64,000 bases of DNA from Oreohelix idahoensis. Its lineage: Eukaryota > Mollusca > Gastropoda > Stylommatophora > Oreohelicidae. The translations under genes and the position numbers were made by a program. The notes beneath the pieces were generated by a model. It did not search any database, had not been told where the DNA came from, and worked only from the letters and a program-made list of their open reading frames with translations. The DNA lies in contig JAMPIV010008060.1 of NCBI GenBank assembly GCA_024509875.1, positions 124,001 through 188,000 of the forward strand, in the 5' to 3' direction. Positions 56,201 to 64,000 of the stretch are shown piece by piece. How positions within the stretch are numbered: the stretch's first letter is position 1; every line of letters starts with the position of its first letter.

Positions 56201-56546
56201 ATAACTAATCGCATGTGTCATACTCAGAGTTGTGAATTCTTACCCAGGGAAAAGGGCATTACTCAAATAAAGTAACATTGTATTTTGAACAGTTCAGCTA
56301 TACCAGGACACATTTTTAATCAGGTACAATAATTAATGTAGAAAAAAATAAGTGCAATAACCACAATTATTGTTTTAATTTTTCTGACCATGTAATATTT
56401 CACTTATCAGAACACTGCTATACACTAAATGGCTCAGATTTAACGTCCCTTTTATAAATAATAAAATGTTTGTGAAATCTATCATTTACTTGTGTATTTG
56501 TCTTTCTTTTCAGTGTTAGTTCCTTAACACTTTGATTCTGGAATTA
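56201..56546. other. AT-rich sequence without recognised gene
   Basis: Nothing recognised. Confidence 0.5.
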
Positions 56547-56561
56547 TTATTCACTAGCAAT

Positions 56562-57128
56562 CTTCTTCTTCTTTGATCCATAACCACCAACCGTCAAAGC
56601 AGTCAGCGGCCATCACGCCTGGTGGCGTCTTGTAGGGCAGCAACAAATTGATTCCACTTTGCTCGGTCGGCGGCCATCCTTCGTACAGTGCCCCAACTGT
56701 GGTTCATTCTTTGCATTTCAGCTTCCACAGTTCTCTGCCAAGTTGTTTTTGATCGGCCTCTCTTTCGCTTTCCCTCGGGGGTCCATAGCATAGCTGTTCT
56801 TGTGATGGTATCAGGGTCCCTTCTGAGGACGTGGCCAACCCAACTCCAGTGTCTGCCAGCTATGATGGTGTACATGTCCTCCTGGCTACTCCGAATAAGT
56901 AGTTCTTGATTGCTGATGGTGTTTGGCCAAAAGATTCGGAGAATTTTCCTTAGGCATATTGTGTGGAAGGAGGACAGTTTCGACATTTCCTTCTCTGTTA
57001 CTCTCCAACATTCTGCACCATAGAGAAGCACAGAAAGTACACAGCTCTCATACAGTCTTAATTTGGTGTTTGTGCTGTACTGGGAAGACTTCCAAATGTT
57101 GTTGAGAACAGCAAAGGCTGTTCTCGCT
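56562..57128 (-). mobile_element. RTE-type LINE, copy 4, 5'-truncated
   Basis: The 15-bp flanks TTATTCACTAGCAAT (56547-56561 and 57129-57143) are target-site duplications. Only the C-terminal part of the ORF and the 3' end remain, in one open frame from 57128 to 56603: KARTAFAVLNNIWKSSQYST, LLYGAECWRVTEKEMSKL, WSWVGHVLRRDPDTITR and KRKRGRSKTTWQRTVEAEM. 5' truncation with target duplication is the usual product of incomplete target-primed reverse transcription. The open frame and long exact duplication suggest a young insertion. Confidence 0.93.
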
Positions 57129-57143
57129 TTATTCACTAGCAAT

Positions 57144-57831
57144 AACCCGTCAATAATGACGGAGGTAAATCAAAAACTGTAATAAATTTATTAAATATTT
57201 TGTTATTCAATATAAACGTTCTTTGATGACTTCTTCTTCTACAGTCTCGCTTGCTCGTTGTAATTGACGCGATCTTCTCTTCCTCTTAGCATCTGCAGCT
57301 CGTTTTGCAGCCATCTTATCATTTTGATTCATAATAATAAGTCTGCAATACTTTAAATTAAAATTTTGTCTTATCCGTTTCCGGAATGAAACTGGGTTCT
57401 ACACTGACTTTTCTTCGTTGAGTGTTACTATTTTCGGGAGAGTATATATAAGGGAAACAATACAATTAATGTCTAACTTTCAACCACAATAGCACCCCTT
57501 AGATGGGGCCGATGTACAAACGGCGAGAATTATGGATTTTGATGATATGATAATAAGCCAGAATTGTTTTTGGTAAGTAATCTAATCAGTGAACTGTATC
57601 ATATTTTAGTGACTGGAAAATTTATAATAATTTTGTTAACATTAGTTAACTCCTTGGTGAGTTGAAGCATATAAATGCTCTATGAATGGCCCTAATGTGA
57701 AATGGAAAACTTTGATTTGAGTCATTTGAATGCAGAGATAAATTGCTCCAATCATGGAATGTCACTTTTGCAGACATGATCTTGTGGCCTACATACTGGC
57801 CTTCTTGCAGGAAGCCTGCACTAAAACATGC
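57144..57831. other. AT-rich sequence without recognised gene
   Basis: A TCTTCTTCTACAGTCTCGC stretch near 57232 resembles the GAA tail of a minus-strand retroelement, but no body was recognised behind it. Confidence 0.45.
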
Positions 57832-58255
57832 ATGCACCCTTGCAATTGTTGGTTCTGTAGCAGTTTTTTTTTATACATGATGAGGCTGCTTGTTCCATTC
57901 ATTCATTCATAACCCTCCACTCCCAAAGGAGCATAGGCCTTCAACAAACACATGCCAAGTCCTCCTGTCACGTGCCATCATCTCAAGTTCTTTCCATGTT
58001 CTCCTCATCATTTTCACCTCTGTTTACGCCTCCCCGCGAGAGGACCTTCCCCTGTCTTGGATGGCTGTGTTTTATTTTCTTTATTTGACTTGTCCATATT
58101 TGTTGAAGTTTTTTGTGGTTTAAATTTTTTTTACAGGATGGGGTAACCGGCCCCATGCCCAACCCTCCTTAGTCGCCTTCTACGACATGCTTGGCAGGGG
58201 ACAGTGTTACTATTCTTTGCTCCCCTTTCGGGCCCCGGTAACACACGGGTGCACG
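57832..58255 (+). repeat. Dispersed repeat X interrupted by an RTE family B tail
   Basis: The X sequence (TTGTTGGTTCTGTAGCAGTT, ACATGATGAGGCTGC) is broken at about 57890 by a minus-strand family B LINE tail with ATTCATTCATTCAT (reverse of its TGAA tail) up to about 58020. X-like sequence resumes as GGCCCCATGCCC, TTCTACGACATGCTTGGC. Confidence 0.6.
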
Positions 58256-58479
58256 CTTGTTCCATGAAGGTACTTGTGCGTTTATTCACCGGTTAAATCA
58301 AATTCTGGAAATTTATTACCAAAACTGAGAACCGTACTTTTTCTTGACCGAAAAATGTTGATTTCACATTGTGATTTGGGAGGCAAGTTAAAAAAAAAGC
58401 GTGTCTCTTGCATTCATAGTTGACACGCTTACGACAGACCCGCCCTCAAACTCCCCCCCCCCCCTTTTTTTTTTAAAGT
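58256..58479. other. Unassigned sequence with C and T runs
   Basis: Includes a C13-T10 run at about 58452-58474. No gene. Confidence 0.5.
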
Positions 58480-58542
58480 TTATAAACCAATAGAACGGAA
58501 TTGAATCAGTTCTACAAGTTAACGGTACACCGGAAACAAGGG
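58480..58542 (-). mobile_element. Penelope-like fragment ending at predicted ribozyme cleavage point
   Basis: TATAAACCAATAGAACGG, AATCAGTTCTACAAGTTAAC, GGTACAC and ACAAGGG align with 9445-9506. The similarity stops within one or two bases of the GUC cleavage site predicted in the 9506-9532 motif; the CUGACGA/GAAA core is absent here. Confidence 0.5.
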
Positions 58543-58815
58543 AAATCGCTGCCGTTGCCTTCTCTACCTCAAGATCAGAGTGAGGTACCCATTTACAGCT
58601 GGTTTGACTGATGCGTGACACCTGTTCCCTTCCTCGCTGCCGTCGCCTTCTCTAACTCAGGATCAGAGTCAGGTACCCATTTACAGCTGGTTATGGAATG
58701 TTAGAGACTTCACCATACTAGGTCCAGCATCGAGAGGTGGGGAGACCAGTTTCCTTCCTCGCTGTCTTTTCCTTCCCTAACTCAAAGTTAAGTACCCATT
58801 TATAGCTAGGTAGGC
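58543..58815 (-). repeat. Three tandem modules of the CCCATTTACAGCTGG SINE body
   Basis: The module CGCTG(C/T)CGTTGCCTTCTCTA ... GTACCCATTTACAGCTGG occurs at about 58548-58605, 58635-58690 and 58758-58810. The parts between differ. The tRNA-like head is not obvious, so these are partial or chimaeric SINE copies. Confidence 0.6.
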
Positions 58816-59210
58816 CCCATCTCTCGAAAATGACTGCTTTTGTACGCAAACAGTTAAGATCAAAGTAATAAAGAGTCACACTAAGTCACCATGTTATGCT
58901 ATTTCTCTCACAATTTCGTGACATCAAATGAAAAGGCGCTAAAGATGGCATACATCACAAGATCATTGGTTCAACGCTCGTATTAGAAGATGACCAAAAA
59001 ATGATGTACATATTTATTGGCGCGGGGCCCTAAAAGAAAGGGGCTCGTAGCATATGCTACTTTTGCTACTACGTTAATCCGGCTCTGATTAGGTAAATAT
59101 TTGACAAGGATCAGTGTATAGTGAGGGAGGGGACCAACTCCCCACCCAGCCCTCCACACCCAGCGGTGAAAACAAATAAAGGCTTTCTTGCCAGGGTACA
59201 GTTTTGTTGG
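58816..59210. other. Unassigned sequence
   Basis: No gene recognised. Two overlapping minus-strand frames (59435-58983 and 59514-59089) exist largely because of the tandem repeat that follows. Confidence 0.5.
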
Positions 59211-59347
59211 TTTTGGGGGCCCTAAACAGGACCGTGGTCCAGTTTTGTGGGCCCTGTAAAAAAACCGTGGTGGGTAAATTTTTGTGGGCCCTGAAATAGG
59301 ACCGTGGTAGGCGCAGTTTTGTGGGCCCTGAAAAGGACCGTGAGGGG
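59211..59347 (+). repeat. Degenerate tandem repeat, four units
   Basis: The unit AGTTTTGTGGGCCCTGAAA-AGGACCGTGGTGGG recurs four times with length variation from about 33 to 45 bp between 59211 and 59347. Confidence 0.75.
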
Positions 59348-60644
59348 AACAGATTACCAAAGATCGCTGAAGCTTGGCACATATCAGGACATACACATGT
59401 TCGTTCGTAGCTGCATAATTTACAGAGGAGGCCAAAATTCTGCAATGTCAAGCAGTATACTGTCGAACGGGTCTGACTGACGAACTTTATTCCGATGTCG
59501 CCACAAAAATTCACACATGTAGGAATCTAAAATGTGTCTGTGCCAGGTGCCAGAACGAATAGGTATATCCTGTGTACATATGTGACATCTCTAACGATCT
59601 TGGCGAACTGACAAGGACAAACTCATCTGGTGATTGTTAGCACACAGTCGGACGGTGTGTAGAATGCCCCGATTCTGCAAAAACTTCACACAGTTCTCTT
59701 TGTTACGTGTAAAATCTGTCACCTCCAGTAAATTCATCTTCCACGTCTCTGGACCGCTATCAAATTACAAATGGCACGATCAGATTTGCAAGAAAAAAAA
59801 AAAATTCTACACTACAAATGGGGGAGAGCTCACAATGTGAAATGTCACGTTTTCAGTCAAGAAAGAGTACGGTGATCGGTTTGGGTAATAAATTTCCAAA
59901 ATAATTATTACCCGGTGAATTAACGCACAAGTACCCTGGGAACTAGAAGAGGCATAACCATTTCTGCTCATTGGACCATTTTCCTGAAATTACCTCCCCA
60001 TAGATGGCGTGGCCTAATTTCAGGGATTAAACAGGGAAATATTATACATTTGCTCTAGTTGGCTATGTATTTCCAATTCAAATTTTATACTATATTAGCC
60101 CATCTGGTACCCATCATTATCATTTCATGAATCATCAACCATTTCTGGTTTCTTTTGTTTTGAAATTATACGCAAACATTATTTATCAGCCGTCATTAAA
60201 TTTACATATGGTACTGAACACAGCTGTTAAATAGTATATTCTTACCAAGACTTTACTATTGATGCTGTTATTAACTAAAACAGTTTATTTTAATTGTTTA
60301 GATAAACAATTGTACAGTCTCTGTATATTACATCTACTTGATGATTGGCTATGGAACTATTATGGTTAGCATGTTATGTTTCTGTAGGTATTAAAGGGTT
60401 CTCTTCCTGCTTTTTTTTTTTTGGTATAAATATTGTCGTAGATTTTTGATAGGGGAATTAAGACTTGGGTTGGTCCCTTCTGAATAGATTAGAATAAGTG
60501 ATAGTCACAGTGAGAAGTAGTAATAGCAATAGATTTCCACGAGTGAGATGGTAGAATGTGATTAAGAGGCTGTCTCTGAGATCGAGAAATCTTCTCTCTC
60601 TCACCTATCTTCTACGACAGGTCTCGAGAAGTCAGACAGTCTAA

Positions 60645-60646
<2 letters not shown>
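59348..60646. other. AT-rich sequence without recognised gene
   Basis: Only short frames without known motifs. Confidence 0.5.

Positions 60647-60715
<69 letters not shown>
60647..60715. repeat. (AT)n microsatellite
   Basis: About 34 AT dinucleotides without interruption. Confidence 0.95.
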
Positions 60716-60719
<4 letters not shown>

Positions 60720-63344
60720 TATCCCTAACCACTCACGTGCACGCACATACAAGACGACAGTTATACGTAAAGACGTAGGGAAACTGTAACAAATGATTAT
60801 ATAAATATTCTAGAACGAGCTGACCAACATGCTGATTAATTTCAAGAGAAACTTTAATTATTATCTAAAATTTCTTCACAACACATTGAAATTACATCAA
60901 AACATATAAAAATAGTCATTAAAAAATCAAGGAATTGCTACAAGAAATGATAGACCCACAGTTAGATCTTATCCCTCGAGGTATGCCCACAGTCCCGTTG
61001 GAAGAAAGTGATAGCCCCAAGGAGACAAGGATACATAGGATTAGGTCTAATATTTCCCCTTCTTAAGGTATGAACAGACTTGATATCTCTGCTCTATTTT
61101 AAGGGAAATAAGATTAGCAATACTAGCCTACAGAAAGTTAAGACAGCAAATGGGTGCCCAATTACAACAATAAAGAAATCACTCCGTCCTGCATTCACTT
61201 TATTCATTCAGCCGAGCACACGTGCACATGTTCATACTCACAGCTTAGATAGCCACTTCTAGTAATACAATTTTTAGGACATTCACCTACAGACTCGTCA
61301 AGGGCAGTCTTTGACCAAGAAATCCCCAGTTCCAAAAAGACAGGATGAATTCTCTGCTTCCGGGAACGACTCCTTGGGTGTTCTTATTTTTCGGATGTCT
61401 GTTTAGGTCACATTAAAATTGTCCAGGCACGAAACATTAACAACGAGCACAGTGTCAATAGCTTAGGTTTCTAGAATTGAGGAATGTCAGATCGGTGTCT
61501 ACTTTCAGGAAAGGACTATATTTGGTCACCACACCACCAGTCGAAACTCCGTCGGAATGTTACTGACGTGAATATGTTACTTGCCACCACGGCTAAATTT
61601 GTACATAGAGTTTGTGCAGAAAATCTGATCTGGCTCAAAGGCCCAGTATAAAACAGTTAGTCTTTAATAAAACCCGTTAGTGAGAGTTGTACTCTGTCTA
61701 TTAATGAAGACACACGCACTGCCAGACAGGTGTTAACTTGTAAACCCACGTGGTTAAAAAAGATAAAAATGTTTATGTTTCTCACAGGTATGTCTCTGTA
61801 CTAAACGTCAGCAAAATTTGGGTTAACCCCAGTTTTCACTGCATAGGAAAGAAAAACCACAAATAAAATACTTATACATGCTAAGTACTCGGATTATAAC
61901 TTACATTTTTAAACTGCAAGCGTACCGCTTGACTTATCATTTAAACTTTCCTGTGAAATACGTTATATACATAAAATCAATCATCATGAATTAGGAATAC
62001 CTACGTGTTCCGTCACCACTCATGAAGCATCTAGCATTAATAAAGTTAGTTAGAAAGTTTATTCTCGTCTGATTATTTTAGCAGTAAAATTAAATTGCTT
62101 AATAGCCGACTGAGTTTAAGCTAGAAATATAATTTCTGTTTTCCACTGTAATACGTCACTATAAAATAATACAGACTATATAAATTAAGCGCTCTGCACC
62201 AAATCTAACTAGTGAAATAAAATAAGCGATTTAACACTTTAAACACTTCACAAAATACTAGATATTTAATATAATATATTTACCTCCATACAGAACTACA
62301 GACTAAACCATGAACTAGAATACTGCAATCTAATGGTAGTCTAGAGCTCGGCAAAATGGCCAAGAAACTCAGACTTGCCAAAACACAGATATTTTGATCT
62401 AGCACAGCGATCTGTCTACTGCGACATTTTAGGAGTCAGAATGAAAATCTAGTTTAACATTCTGGTTTTATCTATTACCAGACAAAGAGGTAAACGTTTA
62501 ATTTCGCAAAACGAAGTACTCTCCCCTTTCCGTCTTTAAGGCTTACGTTAAACACCTAAACGCATGCCGTAACTGCCACCTACTGACCGAGAGGGCGCGT
62601 GTCAGTTACGAATCTCAGACAACCCGTCTCCAGTGCAGAAGCAGTTTTTCACACCTCCCCGAGAAACTCATCCTGAGAACCATTACTGACACTTTGCTTT
62701 CTCGCACCTTACGCCAAAACTGGCCGTGGAGCATGAGTGTCATATCACCTGACACTGAGAATCTACCTTGGAAACTACATGTCAGATGCAAACTACCAGA
62801 CAAATGTCTCCTCATCATGTCTGACGGAGTGAATTCTCACACTGCAGGCCCAGAAACTTAGCGGAAGAAACACCGTCCCAGGGGAAACTGTAGACAGCTG
62901 TCTGCTCCCCTGTCTGACGGAATGCATTCTAACACTCTGCGTCTCGCGTAGAGGCTGACACGTTACGTGATAACTGCGTTCTCAGTTTTGAGAAAAGAAA
63001 CAGGTAAACGTTAGAATGGGAAAATAGTAATGTATGTAGTCGCAAACGAACGAATGCGAAAAACACAAAAAGGATAAAAGAGTGATAATAAATAGAGGAT
63101 ATGGGTGAAAGAAAAAGGAGAAAATATAGGCAATTTCAATGATCATAAAACATCTGTGACAAATATTGCTACAGGTTTTATGATGTGCTCACAAGGTGAC
63201 TGCAAAACGTGCAGAACCATTACACATAGGTCACAAAGCATACAGGAAACAATAAATGCCAGGGTACTTAAAAGGTACAGCTAGTTCCATAGCAGAAATT
63301 GACATAAGTGAATGGTGTATTAAGGCTACACTAAGTAGGTCCCA
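60716..63344. other. AT-rich sequence without recognised gene
   Basis: A more GC-rich patch at about 62580-62960 contains a partly repeated phrase, CTGACGGA(G/A)TG(A/C)ATTCT(C/A)ACACT, at 62821 and 62915. Short frames there show no motif. Confidence 0.5.
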
Positions 63345-63605
63345 AGTGCCAGTGGAACAAGATGAGAAGACGCTGGCAAAGGATAGGACACACACTGAGG
63401 AAACCTGTTGATAGCATTACAAGGCAGTCCTTGTTCTGGAACCTCTAGGATAAGAGAGGCAGAGGTAGACCAAGAAACACATGGAGAAGAGAACTGGAGA
63501 CAGAAGTGAAAATAATGAGAACAACTTTGAAAGAGCTAGAGCCGATGGCACATGGCAGGAGGACTTGGCATGTGTTTGTTGAAGGCATGTGCTCCTTGAG
63601 GAGCT
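63345..63605 (+). mobile_element. RTE-type LINE (family B) tail fragment, best-preserved copy
   Basis: The + strand encodes RRRWQRIGHTLRKPVDSITR, then after a short frame change RGRGRPRNTWRRELETEVKI and MAHGRRTWHVFVEGMCSL, the end of an RTE-type reverse transcriptase ORF. It ends TGATTGATTGATTC, a short tetranucleotide-type tail. Confidence 0.8.
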
Positions 63606-63619
63606 AAGGGGTACTGATT

Positions 63620-63780
63620 GATTGATTCTAGGTCCAGCTTCACAAGGTGAGGTGACCAGTTTCCTTCCTGTCTCTGCCTTCCCTAACTCAAGAGCAGAAT
63701 CAGGTACCCATTTACCGCTGGGTAGACTGGAGCGTGACACTACCAGGTTTCAATCCCAGAATCCAGTAACAGTGCCGCTT
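63620..63780 (-). mobile_element. SINE of the CCCATTTACAGCTGG family
   Basis: TAGGTCCAGCTTCACAAGGT, CAGTTTCCTTCCTG and GGTACCCATTTACCGCTGGG, followed by a degenerate B-box-like AGGTTTCAATCCC (inverse). Same body as 2745-2945. Confidence 0.6.
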
Positions 63781-63789
63781 AGATAATCA

Positions 63790-64000
63790 AATGCTCTTCC
63801 AGACATCACTTTCAATGGGCAGAACATTGAAAGGCAAGATGGGCTGAAGTATCTGGGAGTAACGTTTGATCGTGGGCTATCATTCAAGTATCATATCGAA
63901 CTGATTATACAGAAGTGCAAGCGAGGACTGGCAGCCTTAAAAACAATGGCTGCTGCGCGCTTTGAACAGAGACTATTGTTTCCCCTGTATCATCAGCACG
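63790..64000 (+). pseudogene. LINE reverse transcriptase fragment running off the window
   Basis: The + strand reads LPDITFNGQNIERQDGLKYL then GVTFDRGLSFKYHI and KCKRGLAALKTMAAARFEQR. This is the YLGVxxDxxLxxxxHI box and following helix of Jockey/I-type reverse transcriptases. The frame is open to the end of the window. It differs from the corresponding part of the LINE at 10249-15495, so it is another family. Confidence 0.75.

Noticed and set aside
59089..59514. 141-codon minus-strand open frame with repeated GPTK/GPQN motifs
   Set aside because: The repeats in the peptide are just the four degenerate tandem units at 59211-59347, and the overlapping frame shows the same. There is no domain.

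Overview
This is animal (intron-bearing, repeat-dominated) nuclear DNA. It holds one recognisable host gene and a dense, layered set of transposable elements. The organism cannot be named from the sequence. The mix of mariner, pogo, hAT, RTE-type and RNase H-bearing I-type LINEs, a Penelope-like remnant, Gypsy and several tRNA-derived SINEs points to an invertebrate, possibly a mollusc-like lophotrochozoan (low confidence).

Host gene: five + strand exons (about 3077-3272, 5060-5358, 7075-7132, 22942-23118, 26599-26829) join in frame to give about 319 residues of a six-pass lipid phosphate phosphatase of the PLPP/LPP (wunen) family. All three catalytic motifs are present. The first exon (N-terminus) is not recognised and probably lies upstream of the window. 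A 58-bp exon carries the catalytic SGH motif and is followed by a 15.8-kb intron that is almost entirely nested transposons.

That intron contains a Penelope-like remnant with a hammerhead-ribozyme-like motif (about 9440-9800) and a pogo/Tigger transposase pseudogene (9996-21448). The pogo gene is split by a full-length I-type LINE (10249-15495, 10-bp target-site duplication) and by a nearly intact RTE-type LINE (17431-20752, 11-bp duplication). Part of its own coding sequence has been amplified into exactly 13 copies of a 44-bp unit. The next intron holds RTE fragments, a SINE and a decayed mariner.

Downstream of the gene (27-46 kb) are a hAT-type MITE, a second mariner with terminal repeats, a 20-bp tandem array, long poly-T, poly-G and poly-C tracts, two more RTE copies on the minus strand that both lost the reverse transcriptase YADD core, and a minus-strand Gypsy remnant (LTR, primer site, gag, protease start) broken by an RTE and a SINE. 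From about 46.4 to 53.0 kb the sequence changes character: first a base-balanced, random-looking stretch, then a G+T-rich stretch. No genes are seen there and an assembly artefact is a serious possibility. The remainder (53-64 kb) is AT-rich with dispersed repeats, a truncated RTE copy, SINE modules and a LINE reverse transcriptase fragment running off the end.

No second host gene is supported. The most notable observations are the minisatellite born inside a transposase gene, the ribozyme-like motif with a second copy ending at its predicted cleavage point, the exact in-frame loss of the YADD segment in one RTE copy, and the compositional island.
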